Origin: Burkholderiales bacterium
GTDB taxonomy: Bacteria > Pseudomonadota > Gammaproteobacteria > Burkholderiales > SG8-39
Length of the DNA stretch: 54,694 bases
Assembly (NCBI GenBank): GCA_014860395.1
Contig: JACZJU010000175.1
Span: 1-54,694, forward strand
Direction: 5' to 3'
Numbering within the stretch: position 1 is the stretch's first letter; the number at the start of each line of letters is the position of its first letter. The notes beneath the pieces are model-generated. The model saw nothing but the letters and a program-made list of their open reading frames with translations, did not search any database and had not been told where the DNA came from. Of this stretch, positions 34,027 to 42,590 are shown one piece after another. The position numbers and the translations under genes are program-made.

Positions 34027-34862
34027 CCATAAGCGCATTACGAAATGAGGGCATCGTTTCCCTCGTGCTTCCCTCTATTCGTCGCTGCAAAACACATTTC
34101 GCAAAAATCCCCAGGCCGCTGCTGTGGCTGAGCGCATTGCTGCTCCTGGGCGCGTTCATCGCCGCGCCGGCGCTGGCGCAGGAATTGTCGCTGCCCGCGT
34201 TCAGCAGCAAGCCCGCGGCCGGCGGCGGCCAGGTCTATACGCTGAGCGTGCAGACGCTGCTCATGCTCACGGCGCTGTCGTTCCTGCCTTCGGTGTTGCT
34301 GCTCATGACCAGCTTCACCCGCATCATCATCGTGCTATCGCTGCTGCGCCACGCGCTCGGGTTGCAGTCCACGCCCTCCAACCAGGTGCTGATCGGCCTG
34401 TCCTTGTTCCTGACGATGTTCGTCATGTCCCCGGTGCTCGATCGCATTTACACCGACGCCTACCAGCCGCTCGTCGCGGACAAGATCAGCTTTACCGAGG
34501 CGCTGGAAAAAGGCGCGGTGCCGCTGCAGGAGTACATGATGCGCCAGACGCGCGAGACCGACCTGGCCCTGTTTGCGCGCGTCGCCAACCTGCCGCCATT
34601 GCAGGATGCCTCGCAGGTGCCGCTGAAAATTCTGATACCGGCCTACGTCACGAGTGAACTCAAGACCGCTTTCCAGATCGGCTTCCTTGTGTTTCTGCCG
34701 TTCATGATCATCGACATGGTGGTGGCGAGCGTGCTCATGTCGATGGGCATGATGATGATGTCGCCGGCTACGATTTCACTGCCGTTCAAGATCATGCTGT
34801 TCGTGCTTGCCGACGGCTGGAACCTGTTGATCGGCTCGCTGGTCCAAAGTTTCCACGGCTAA
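34023..34862 (+). CDS. fliP: Export gate protein FliP
   Basis: A 279-residue core gate subunit with a cleavable signal peptide ([20 protein letters not shown], cleavage near AQELSLP). Membrane helices include [38 protein letters not shown] and [20 protein letters not shown]. The motif [18 protein letters not shown] is typical. Oddly, the first ~25 residues before the signal core are encoded by an R1 repeat (34041-34103). An alternative GTG inside the repeat (VLPSIRR) could be the true start. Confidence 0.95.
   Translation: MTISALRNEGIVSLVLPSIRRCKTHFAKIPRPLLWLSALLLLGAFIAAPALAQELSLPAFSSKPAAGGGQVYTLSVQTLLMLTALSFLPSVLLLMTSFTRIIIVLSLLRHALGLQSTPSNQVLIGLSLFLTMFVMSPVLDRIYTDAYQPLVADKISFTEALEKGAVPLQEYMMRQTRETDLALFARVANLPPLQDASQVPLKILIPAYVTSELKTAFQIGFLVFLPFMIIDMVVASVLMSMGMMMMSPATISLPFKIMLFVLADGWNLLIGSLVQSFHG
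34041..34103 (-). repeat. R1 element, copy F, inside the fliP 5' coding region
   Basis: Stem ATGAGGG/CCCTCGT (34045-34066), core GTGCTTCCCTC (minus-strand GAGGGAAGCAC), and a TGCAAAA/TTTCGCA stem (34086-34103). Antisense to fliP. Read in frame it supplies the cytoplasmic head of the fliP signal peptide. Confidence 0.65.
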
Positions 34863-34881
34863 CCCTGGATAGGCGAATCAG

Positions 34882-35151
34882 ATGACCCCGGAGAGCGTAC
34901 TCAGCCTGGCGCAACAGGCGCTGCAAGTTACGCTGATGATGGCAGCCCCGCCGCTGCTCGCCGCGCTGCTCACCGGCCTCTTGGTGAGCGTGTTCCAGGC
35001 CGCGACGCAGATCAACGAAATGACGCTGTCGTTCATCCCCAAGCTGCTGGCGATATTTATCGTACTGGTGCTGTTCGGCCCGTGGATGCTGGGCGTGCTG
35101 CTCGACTACATACGCCAACTGCTCACCGGCATTCCCGGGATGATAGGCTGA
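34882..35151 (+). CDS. fliQ: Export gate protein FliQ
   Basis: An 89-residue gate subunit with two membrane helices (VTLMMAAPPLLAALLTGLLV and LLAIFIVLVLFGPWMLGVL) joined by the conserved FQAATQINEMTLSFIPK loop. Four copies assemble with FliP and FliR in known systems. It lies 19 bases after fliP and 10 before fliR. Confidence 0.97.
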   Translation: MTPESVLSLAQQALQVTLMMAAPPLLAALLTGLLVSVFQAATQINEMTLSFIPKLLAIFIVLVLFGPWMLGVLLDYIRQLLTGIPGMIG

Positions 35152-35161
35152 GCCGCAGCGC

Positions 35162-35941
35162 ATGATCAGCGTCACCACCGCGCAACTGAACGCCCTGCTC
35201 GCTGCGTTCGCCTGGCCGCTGGCGCGCATCCTCGCCCTGATCGCCAGCGCGCCGGTGATCGGCAATTCGGGCGTGCCGGCGAGCCTGAAAATCGCACTCG
35301 GTCTGTTGATCACCGTTCTGGTCGCGCCCCTCGTGCCCTCCCCTGCGGGGATCGACCCGGCTTCGGGCGCCGGCCTGCTGATCATGGCGCAACAGGTGCT
35401 GATCGGCCTCGCCATGGGTTTCGCCATGCACGTGGTGTTTCACGCGGCGGAGATGGCCGGCGAATTTATCGGACTGCAGATGGGACTGGGTTTCGCCACC
35501 CTGTACGACGCCTCGGTGCCGGGGATGATCCCCATCATCGGGCAGTTCCTCGGCGTGGTCGTCACCCTGGCGTTTCTTGCCGTCGACGGCCATCTGATGC
35601 TGATCTCGGTGCTGGTGGAAAGCTTTCACACCCTGCCCCTCGCCCCGCTTTCGACACCGTCAGGTCTGCGCGACGTGGCGCTATGGGGCAGCAGCATCTT
35701 TTCCTTCGGCCTGGCGCTGGCGCTGCCCTTGCTGGCCGCGCTCCTGATTACCAACATCGGTCTGGGCGTGCTTACCCGCGCCGCGCCCCAGCTCAATATC
35801 TTCGTCGTCGGTTTCCCGCTCACCATCATGGTCGGCTTCCTCGGATTGACGCTGGCGGTGCCGTACTTCGCCCCCACGCTGGAGCGGATGTTCATGGACG
35901 GCCTGGCGCAGATGCTGCGGCTCGCCGCAGCGCTGCGCTGA
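35162..35941 (+). CDS. fliR: Export gate protein FliR
   Basis: A 259-residue polytopic membrane protein closing the export gate. Typical parts are FAWPLARILALIASAPVIGN, EFIGLQMGLGFATLYD and LLITNIGLGVLTRAAPQLNI with VGFPLTIMVGFLGLTLAVPY. It is the last gene of the fliF-fliR cluster. flhB does not follow; the X2/Y2 hairpins do, and then a convergent operon. Confidence 0.96.
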   Translation: MISVTTAQLNALLAAFAWPLARILALIASAPVIGNSGVPASLKIALGLLITVLVAPLVPSPAGIDPASGAGLLIMAQQVLIGLAMGFAMHVVFHAAEMAGEFIGLQMGLGFATLYDASVPGMIPIIGQFLGVVVTLAFLAVDGHLMLISVLVESFHTLPLAPLSTPSGLRDVALWGSSIFSFGLALALPLLAALLITNIGLGVLTRAAPQLNIFVVGFPLTIMVGFLGLTLAVPYFAPTLERMFMDGLAQMLRLAAALR

Positions 35942-35979
35942 CGCAAGCCGGAAAACACATCGGGCTGCGGCGATAAAGC

Positions 35980-36059
35980 TTGCGCGGACGGCGGCCCGTC
36001 CGCGCCGATCGCCGATTGTGCGCGGATGAAAAACGTATCCGCGCACAATCGGCGATCTT
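35980..36059 (+). repeat. X double-hairpin element, copy 2
   Basis: Small stem GCGCGGACGG/CCGTCCGCGC (35982-36005), then a perfect 21-bp stem 36007-36027 / 36037-36057. Relative to copy 1 the stem differs at two pairs, both compensated. Confidence 0.85.
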
Positions 36060-36076
36060 TTGGAAAAGCAAACCCG

Positions 36077-36195
36077 GACCGTTGTTGTTTTTATTCATAA
36101 CCGTCTTTTTGGTACGGACACGCTTTACCTCCGTACCAAAAAGACGGTTGGCGCGCCGCGCGCGCAATGGCCGCTCGCCGACATCGTTGGAAGCG
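36077..36195 (+). repeat. Y hairpin element, copy 2
   Basis: Perfect 20-bp stem AACCGTCTTTTTGGTACGGA (36099-36118) / TCCGTACCAAAAAGACGGTT (36130-36149), loop CACGCTTTACC. Same orientation as copy 1, but here X precedes Y. The convergent fliR/lipoprotein junction (35942-36266) holds no gene. Confidence 0.85.
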
Positions 36196-36266
36196 GGAGC
36201 GCGGATCGAGTTGCAGCGATTCAGCTTGCGTAAAGTCCCGGCGCAGGCTTTGGTATCGCCGATTAG

Positions 36267-36752
36267 TCAGCGATCCAGATGAACCACGCCCTGCGACACC
36301 CGCTGCGCCAGCGGCAGCGTGGATTCGACGCCCTCGGTGTATTCCAATATGGTGTATCCGGCGTAGCCGCCATCGCGCGCAAGCTGCTCGGCGCGGCGCG
36401 CGAACACCTGCCCCGCCTCGCCGTCGCCGCCGCTGGCGAAGCGCTTCTTGCGCATGGAGATGCGCACGCGATCGACGCCCAGCGGCGTCTGCTGCAACTC
36501 CCAGTTGGGCGCCAGCGGATCGATTGCCCAGTAAAGCGCGGCTCCGAGCACTATGTATTCCACGCTCAGCCCAAGCCCCGACGTGACATGGTAGGTCTTG
36601 TTCGGGATCAAGGTGCTCACGTGATTGCCCGCAGCATCGGTGGCGTCGGGATTGCTGCTGACCGCGGCGCAACCCGCCGCCATCGCAGCGGCCAGGCAGG
36701 CCGCGGCAAGCTGCAGACTGCCGCCTTTGTGGATTATGCGAGCCACGGCCAT
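36267..36752 (-). CDS. Predicted lipoprotein of unknown function after flgL
   Basis: A 161-residue protein with a signal peptide and lipobox-like AAAMAAGC, so probably lipid-anchored at Cys about 28. The mature part has VEYIVLGAALYWAIDPLAPN and a conserved-looking RVRISMRKKRFASGGDGEAG followed by a helical FARRAEQLARDGGYAGYTIL and YTEGVESTLPLAQRV. I do not recognise a named family. It starts 2 bases after the flgL stop, so it belongs to the flg operon and may act in the envelope near the basal body (inference). Confidence 0.7.
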   Translation of the reverse strand: MAVARIIHKGGSLQLAAACLAAAMAAGCAAVSSNPDATDAAGNHVSTLIPNKTYHVTSGLGLSVEYIVLGAALYWAIDPLAPNWELQQTPLGVDRVRISMRKKRFASGGDGEAGQVFARRAEQLARDGGYAGYTILEYTEGVESTLPLAQRVSQGVVHLDR

Positions 36753-36754
36753 GC

Positions 36755-38005
36755 TCAGATGTAGTTGAACAGGGACAGCCCCGCGACCTTGACGAAGGAC
36801 TTCTGCGCCGCCTCGAGGTTCACCTGCTGTTGCGTCAGTTCGGACGCCGCCTTGGCATAGTCGAGGTCCTGCAGGGTGGACAAGGTTTGGTTATACAACA
36901 GCGCCCGGTCGTCGCCGGCGCTGTTCACCGAATCGAGTTCTTTCAGGCGCGACCCGGTCGACGTGCGTACGGTGAGCACATTCTCCATGGCGTTGTCCAG
37001 ATTGCGTTGCACGCTGGCGAGTCCGTTGGCCAGTGACGCGCCGCCCGGCGAGGTCTGCAGCAGGTTGATGAGATCATTGATGGTCTGGAACACATCCTGC
37101 TGTTTCGTGCTTGCCTTGATGGTGAAGCTGTCGCCATCGGCAGGGGCGCCGGAAATGCTCACGCGTGCGCCGAAATCGACTGGCGGGGGCCCGTCCGTTC
37201 CAAGATTGATGTCGCTGCCGCTGGTGTAAGCGCGTGGCCCGGCCAACAGCGCCGCCGGGGGGCCCACGGCGTTGTCCATGATGCTATAGGTTGTGACGCC
37301 GCCGAGTACCGTGAATACCACGCCCAGGTTCTTGCTGTTTGTCGGGTCGTTCCAGCTCGTCGCATCGAGCAAGGTGCCGGACTCGATCACCCCGCTGCCG
37401 CCGTTGCTGTTCACCGCCTGCGCGGCGAAAGTGCCGTTGCCGCTCGCAATGCGCTGAAACACGTCGACGCCCGCGTCGCTTACCGCGATCTGGCGCGAGG
37501 GACTGACCTGGATCAGTCGCTGGCCCTGATCACCGCTATAGACGACATTGCCCGGCGCCGACTCGCTGAACGGGCGGATCCCGCCCTGGTAACCGGAAAA
37601 CAGATACTGGCCGCTGCCGTCGGTGCTGTTGGCCAGGCCGAGCAACTCCTGATACCTGCCGCGCAGGGCGCTCGCTAGCATGGAGCGGTCGCTCGCGTTG
37701 AGCGCCGCGTTGCCGGCCTGGACCGCAGTATCCCGCACGTCCTGAAGCAGCCCCGAAATGCTGCCCAGCACGGATTCTTCCAGCGCCAGACTGTCCCCGG
37801 CGGCGGCGCTGTTGGTGGCGTACTGCTGATTCAGCGACTGCGACTGCGACACTTCGAGCACGCGCGCTGCGGCTACCGGATCGTCTGCCGGGGTCAATAT
37901 GCGCCGACCGCTCGAGATCTGCTGCTGCACATGCATCAGCTTTTCCGTTTGCTCCTGCATGGCGCGTATGCCCGCTTCATAAATGGCGCTGGTACTGATA
38001 CGCAT
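36755..38005 (-). CDS. flgL: Hook-filament junction protein FlgL
   Basis: A 416-residue junction protein (HAP3). N-terminal MRISTSAIYEAGIRAMQEQ and QQQISSGRRILTPADDPVAA are flagellin-like; the C-terminal ALLYNQTLSTLQDLDYAKAA with QVNLEAAQKSFVKVAGLSLF closes the helical core. The central region is variable. It is translated after flgK, with R1 copy E in the 95-base gap. Confidence 0.96.
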   Translation of the reverse strand: MRISTSAIYEAGIRAMQEQTEKLMHVQQQISSGRRILTPADDPVAAARVLEVSQSQSLNQQYATNSAAAGDSLALEESVLGSISGLLQDVRDTAVQAGNAALNASDRSMLASALRGRYQELLGLANSTDGSGQYLFSGYQGGIRPFSESAPGNVVYSGDQGQRLIQVSPSRQIAVSDAGVDVFQRIASGNGTFAAQAVNSNGGSGVIESGTLLDATSWNDPTNSKNLGVVFTVLGGVTTYSIMDNAVGPPAALLAGPRAYTSGSDINLGTDGPPPVDFGARVSISGAPADGDSFTIKASTKQQDVFQTINDLINLLQTSPGGASLANGLASVQRNLDNAMENVLTVRTSTGSRLKELDSVNSAGDDRALLYNQTLSTLQDLDYAKAASELTQQQVNLEAAQKSFVKVAGLSLFNYI

Positions 38006-38020
38006 GACTTGCTCCTAAGC

Positions 38021-38096
38021 GTCTGTTACAAGACGAGGGAATACTTCCCCTCGTGCTCCCCTGAATCGGGGACCATTTCGCCTACTTTTGAAATGG
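38021..38096 (-). repeat. R1 intergenic element, copy E
   Basis: Minus reading: stem CCATTTC/GAAATGG (38073-38096), CCCCGATTCAGGGGAGCACG core, stem ACGAGGG/CCCTCGT (38033-38054), tail CTTGTAACAGACGCTTAGGA into the flgL start region. Closest relative is copy D. Confidence 0.8.
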
Positions 38097-38100
38097 CCAC

Positions 38101-40356
38101 TTATCGTCCCAGATCCAGCACCGTCTGAAAGAGTGTGCTGGCGATCTGCATCGCCTTGCCCGCGGCCTGATAAGCCTGCTGGTAGCGCAGCAGATTGGCG
38201 GCCTCCTCGTCGAGGTTCACCCCCGATACCGACTGCTGCGCCTGCTTTGTCTCCGCAATCATGTTCGCCTGCGCCTTCGACGTCACCTCCATTTGCCGGG
38301 TGGTATTGCCGACCTGGCTCACCAGCTGGCTGTAAGCCCCCTGGAACGAAGTCGTAGGCTGGCTGCCGCTGCCGGTGCTCTGCCCCAGGGTATTGGCCGT
38401 CTGCAGCGCGCCCAGCGCCAGCGCGTTGCGGTTGTCGGAGACGCCGTTGGTGTTGCGCTTGAGCGTAAACGTGTCGCCGTCGGCGGGCGTGCCCGAGATG
38501 CTGAAGCTGATGCCGTTGAAGTTGATGGTGTTTTTCGGTGTCACGGCCGCTGTCAGGCCGGTGCCGGTGAGGTCGCCGGTGATGGCGATCTCCCGGCCAT
38601 CGGCGGCGGTCAGGGTCACCGCGCCCGTGGTAGGCGAAGACGTGGCAGTCACTGCGGGACCGACGGCGGCGGTGATCGCCGCGGCGAGATTCGCGCCTTG
38701 GGCAATGGCGTTCGCGCCTGCAGCCACAACCCCGATGTTGGTGCCGTTGATCGCGAGCGCATTGGCTGCGATCGCTCCCACGATAGGCGCGCCGCCCATT
38801 ACCGCCGAACCACCAGCCGGTATGGTGGCCGGATAGTCGGATGTCGGACCTGCAGGCGTGACCGCGACGGCGAACGTTGCCGGTGCCGTCGCATCGTAGG
38901 TGAGCGTGACGGTTGCTCCGATCGCGGGCAGATTGCTGACACTGGAAACGCTGCCCGCTGATATGGCGGCATCGCCTTTGTTGGATATAGGCGCATCAGT
39001 GCGGATCGGCGCCGCCGCGGCGATCGCGGCAGGATCGGACAACGCCACCTTGAGGCTGCCCGCGCCGAAGCGGGTCGGCTCGATCAGCCAGCTGTCGTTC
39101 AGCGTAGACCCCGGCGACAGATTCAGCGTAATGCCATCGACGTTGTAATCGAAACCAGGTGGAGACGCGGTGGCAGTCGGAAACGTGATCGCGGGGAACG
39201 CAAAACCGTCGGAGATTCGCGTAAGCGTGAATTTCTCGTCGACACCGACAGTGCCGTTGTACTGCAGCCGGTAGTCGCTGGTGGTGAGCGCGCCGACGTC
39301 CTGCACCGTTGCGGTAACGCTGACGCCGCCGACGTTGCCGGAACTCGCCAGCACCTTCGGGTCGGCAATGGTAAAAAACGCCTTGCCCAAATTGCCGTTC
39401 AGATCCTGGCCGAGCAAATGCTGGTCGTTGAAGGTCTGCGCAACGCCCATGGCCACGCGCCCGAGGCTGTTTTGCACGGCATCGAGCGAGGCGGTGCGAA
39501 AGCTGAGCAGGCCGCCCAGCCTTCCGCCCTGGACGTTCTCCGACGCAATCAGCGCGATCGACGCGCCGTTCTGGTAACCCACTTCGACGCGTTGCGCATC
39601 CTCGAGCGAACGCGCTGCAGACAGGGCGAAGGTGGTGCTGCCGACGACGACCGGCTGGCCGTTGCCGACGAAAACGTCGTAGGCGCCGTTGCCCTCCTTT
39701 ACCACCGAAGCGCGTACTTCCAGGTTCAGCGCCGAGACCAGCGCGTCGCGCTGGTCGCGCAGGTCGTTGGCCGGCTGCTGCGCGGTCGCGCTCTCGACCG
39801 CCAGTATGCTCTGGTTGAGCTTTGCGATCTGCTGCGCGTATTGGTTGATCGAGTCGATGCTGCTGGTGATTTGCGAATTGATGCCGGAGCGGATTTCCGA
39901 GATCTGCTGGTCTATGTCCTGGAAGCGCGCGCTAAGCGCATTCGCCGACGACAGCAGCGATTGGCGCGAAGGCACCGATTCCGGGTGCGCGGCCACATCC
40001 GCAACGCCGCTGAAAAAACCCTGCAGCGCCGGCGCGAGTCCCGCGCTCGGGTCGCCAAGCAGGGTGTCCAACTGCTTGATTTGCGCGTAATAGGCGTCCA
40101 GCTGACTGCCTTGCGCCTGCGCCACTGTGAGCTGATTCGACAGCGCATCGCTGTAAATGCGCTTGACCGTGCTCACCCCCACGCCCTGGCCGAAAAAGCC
40201 GACCCCGGTGAACTGCGGCAGGTTGCTAACCTGGACGGTTTCCTGGCGCGTGAACCCGGGGGTCGAGGCATTGCTGATGTTGTGCCCGGTCGTGACCAGG
40301 CCGGCCATGGCCGCATTCATGCCGCTGGTGCCGATGCCGAATATGCTGTTTCCCAT
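38101..40356 (-). CDS. flgK: Hook-filament junction protein FlgK
   Basis: A 751-residue HAP1, longer than the ~550 of enterobacteria because of an enlarged Ala/Thr/Gly-rich centre (about 400-640). The N-terminus is typical (SIFGIGTSGMNAAMAGLVTT, GHNISNASTPGFTRQETVQV), as is the C-terminus (VSGVNLDEEAANLLRYQQAY, AAGKAMQIASTLFQTVLDL). It follows flgJ after 169 bases; that gap carries a hairpin just upstream of the start. Confidence 0.97.
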   Translation of the reverse strand: MGNSIFGIGTSGMNAAMAGLVTTGHNISNASTPGFTRQETVQVSNLPQFTGVGFFGQGVGVSTVKRIYSDALSNQLTVAQAQGSQLDAYYAQIKQLDTLLGDPSAGLAPALQGFFSGVADVAAHPESVPSRQSLLSSANALSARFQDIDQQISEIRSGINSQITSSIDSINQYAQQIAKLNQSILAVESATAQQPANDLRDQRDALVSALNLEVRASVVKEGNGAYDVFVGNGQPVVVGSTTFALSAARSLEDAQRVEVGYQNGASIALIASENVQGGRLGGLLSFRTASLDAVQNSLGRVAMGVAQTFNDQHLLGQDLNGNLGKAFFTIADPKVLASSGNVGGVSVTATVQDVGALTTSDYRLQYNGTVGVDEKFTLTRISDGFAFPAITFPTATASPPGFDYNVDGITLNLSPGSTLNDSWLIEPTRFGAGSLKVALSDPAAIAAAAPIRTDAPISNKGDAAISAGSVSSVSNLPAIGATVTLTYDATAPATFAVAVTPAGPTSDYPATIPAGGSAVMGGAPIVGAIAANALAINGTNIGVVAAGANAIAQGANLAAAITAAVGPAVTATSSPTTGAVTLTAADGREIAITGDLTGTGLTAAVTPKNTINFNGISFSISGTPADGDTFTLKRNTNGVSDNRNALALGALQTANTLGQSTGSGSQPTTSFQGAYSQLVSQVGNTTRQMEVTSKAQANMIAETKQAQQSVSGVNLDEEAANLLRYQQAYQAAGKAMQIASTLFQTVLDLGR

Positions 40357-40377
40357 CTAGGCCGTCCCTGCCATGGC

Positions 40378-40399
40378 GCCGCTAATCCCTATTAGCGGC
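40378..40399 (-). other. Hairpin in the flgK leader
   Basis: GCCGCTAAT-CCCT-ATTAGCGGC, a perfect 9-bp stem about 20 bases upstream of the flgK ATG on the minus strand. It may affect flgK translation. The rest of the flgJ-flgK gap is featureless. Confidence 0.45.
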
Positions 40400-40525
40400 A
40401 ATTCCACGGATATGTTGAGTAACGCATGATCCATGCCACATTTACCTTTTGGGCCGCGTGAGGGGCCAGAAATGAGGTAGGTCCCTTGCATTCCTGCTTT
40501 GATACTCTAATTTTCAGTAGTGCCC

Positions 40526-41395
40526 TCAGGCGACGATGGTCTGGCGCATGCGCGCGCCGTTCAGGATGCTGGTGAGCTTGTCTGCATAGCGCGGATCGGT
40601 GGCGTAGCCGGCGCGCTGCAAACCCTGGGCAAAACCGGCGCTGTCGCGTTGCTTGAGCACCTCGGCATAACGCTGGTTGCCCTGCATCAGTGCGGCATAG
40701 TCCTGGAACCCTTCGGCATAGGAGCCATAGGCGCGAAACTTCTGCGTCATCTTGTGCGGCGTTCCGTCCACGTATTCGGTGGTCATGACATCCACCGTGG
40801 CGCCTTTCCAATTGCGCCCGGCCTTGATGCCGAACAGGTTGAAACTCTGGCTGCCGTCGGCGGCGCGGATCTCGTGCTTACCCCAGCCGCTTTCCAGCGC
40901 CGCCTGGCCGAGCAGAAAGCGCGCCGGAATGCCGGTCGCGTTGCTCGCCTCGAGCGCGTGTTCCTTCATGCGCATGAGAAAGTCCTGGCCCTGTTGCGGG
41001 GCGTCGGTGTCGACATCGCCCGGTCCAAACCGCGGCGCAGGCATTGCGCCGGCCGCGGGCGGCGCCGCGGGTGCACCGGCCGCGGCGGCCTGATTGTGCG
41101 TGAGCTGACGCAGCATCACCTCGGCCAGGCCTATGCCCCTGGCCGACAGGCTTTGCGCCATTTGCTGATCGAGCATCGCGGTGTACATGCGCGTCTGCTC
41201 GCTGTCCATCGGTCCATCCTGCGGCGTAGCCTCGCGCATGCTCTTGAGCAGCGTTTGCAGAAACACCGCCTCGAACTGCTGCGACACGCCTTTGAGCGCC
41301 TCCTCCGGATTCTGCTTCGCCTGCAGCCGCAGCGCGTCCAGGCTGTGCGCATCGAGCGCGAGCCTGCCGCTAATTTCGTTGTTGCCCTGAATCAT
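40526..41395 (-). CDS. flgJ: FlgJ rod scaffold with muramidase domain
   Basis: A 289-residue two-domain protein. The N-terminal rod-capping domain (NPEEALKGVSQQFEAVFLQT, SMREATPQDGPM) is followed by a Pro/Ala linker and a glucosaminidase domain that opens peptidoglycan for the rod (FLLGQAALESGWGKHEIRAA with the catalytic Glu, FNLFGIKAGRNWKG, ALMQGNQRYAEVL). This dual form is normal for beta- and gammaproteobacteria. Confidence 0.96.
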   Translation of the reverse strand: MIQGNNEISGRLALDAHSLDALRLQAKQNPEEALKGVSQQFEAVFLQTLLKSMREATPQDGPMDSEQTRMYTAMLDQQMAQSLSARGIGLAEVMLRQLTHNQAAAAGAPAAPPAAGAMPAPRFGPGDVDTDAPQQGQDFLMRMKEHALEASNATGIPARFLLGQAALESGWGKHEIRAADGSQSFNLFGIKAGRNWKGATVDVMTTEYVDGTPHKMTQKFRAYGSYAEGFQDYAALMQGNQRYAEVLKQRDSAGFAQGLQRAGYATDPRYADKLTSILNGARMRQTIVA

Positions 41396-41452
41396 GATGG
41401 CTTCGCTGTTTCCTTTGGTTTCGTTGTGCGCGCCGCAAAAGCGGCCCGCCGA

Positions 41453-42562
41453 TCAGATGATCTCCAGCTCGGCGCGCAATGCGCCGGCCGCTTTCATCGC
41501 CTGCAGTATCGCCAGCAGGTCCTGCGGCGTCGCGCCGATGGCGTTGAGCGCCTTGACCACTTCGCCGAGCGAAGCGCTCTGCTTCACCACGGCAAGCCCG
41601 CCCTTGTCCGAACGGATTTCGATCTGCGCGCGCTCGGCCTGCACCGTCTGTCCCTGGGTCGAGAACGGCGAAGGCTGGCTGATTACCGGTTCGCTGCTGA
41701 CGACCACGGTGAGATTGCCGTGCGCCACGGCGAACGCATCCACCATCACGGTCTGGTTCATCACCACTGAGCCGGTGCGGGCATTGACGACCACCTTGGC
41801 GCTGGAGCGCGCCGGGGTCACTTCCAGGCTCTCGATCTGGGAAAGAAAAGTCACGCGCTCGTCGGGCGCAGCCGGCGCGCGCACCTGGATCAGGCGCCCG
41901 TCGACCGCCATCGCGGTGCCCGGCGCAAAGCGGCTGTTGATCACGTCGACGATGCGGCTCGTCGTGCTGAAGTCGGTGGTATTGAGCTCGAGGTTGATAT
42001 GCGCCCCTTGACCAAGCTCGGTGGGCACGCCGCGTTCCACCGTGGCGCCGGCGCTGATCCTGCCCACGCTCAGGTGGTTGACCTGAACGCTGGTGCCCCC
42101 ACCGGCCGAAGTCGCTCCCACGCCGCCTACGAGGATATTGCCTTGCGCCACCGCGTAGACCTGGCCGTCGCCGCCCTTCAACGGCGTCATCAGCAGCGTG
42201 CCGCCGCGCAGGCTCTTGGCGTTGCCCATCGAGGACACGGTGACATCTATCGTCTGTCCCGGCCGCACGAATGCGGGCAGCGCCGAAGTCACTATCACCG
42301 CAGCAACGTTCTTCAACTGCAGGTTGGTTGCGGGCGGCAGGCTTACGCCGAGTTGCGTCAGCATGTTGACCACGCTTTGCACCGTGAACGGCGTCTGCGT
42401 GGTCTGGTCGCCGCTGCCGTCCAGGCCCACCACCAGGCCGTAACCGATCAACTGGTTGCTGCGCACGCCCTCGATCGAGACCAGATCCTTGATGCGATCG
42501 GCGCGGACGGCGCCGCTGAGCAATAACAGCAAGACAAGCAGGCAGGTTCTGTATGGTTTCAT
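41453..42562 (-). CDS. flgI: P-ring protein FlgI
   Basis: A 369-residue periplasmic ring protein with signal peptide (TCLLVLLLLLSGAVRA then DRIKDLVSIEGVRSNQL). Typical segments are IGYGLVVGLDGSGDQTTQTP, LKNVAAVIVTSALPAFVRPG and TGSVVMNQTVMVDAFAVAHG. The ATG at 42560-42562 is chosen because it begins the signal peptide. It follows flgH by 28 bases. Confidence 0.97.
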   Translation of the reverse strand: MKPYRTCLLVLLLLLSGAVRADRIKDLVSIEGVRSNQLIGYGLVVGLDGSGDQTTQTPFTVQSVVNMLTQLGVSLPPATNLQLKNVAAVIVTSALPAFVRPGQTIDVTVSSMGNAKSLRGGTLLMTPLKGGDGQVYAVAQGNILVGGVGATSAGGGTSVQVNHLSVGRISAGATVERGVPTELGQGAHINLELNTTDFSTTSRIVDVINSRFAPGTAMAVDGRLIQVRAPAAPDERVTFLSQIESLEVTPARSSAKVVVNARTGSVVMNQTVMVDAFAVAHGNLTVVVSSEPVISQPSPFSTQGQTVQAERAQIEIRSDKGGLAVVKQSASLGEVVKALNAIGATPQDLLAILQAMKAAGALRAELEII

Positions 42563-42590
42563 GTTGGTCTCTTGGCTTTCAATTGCGCCC

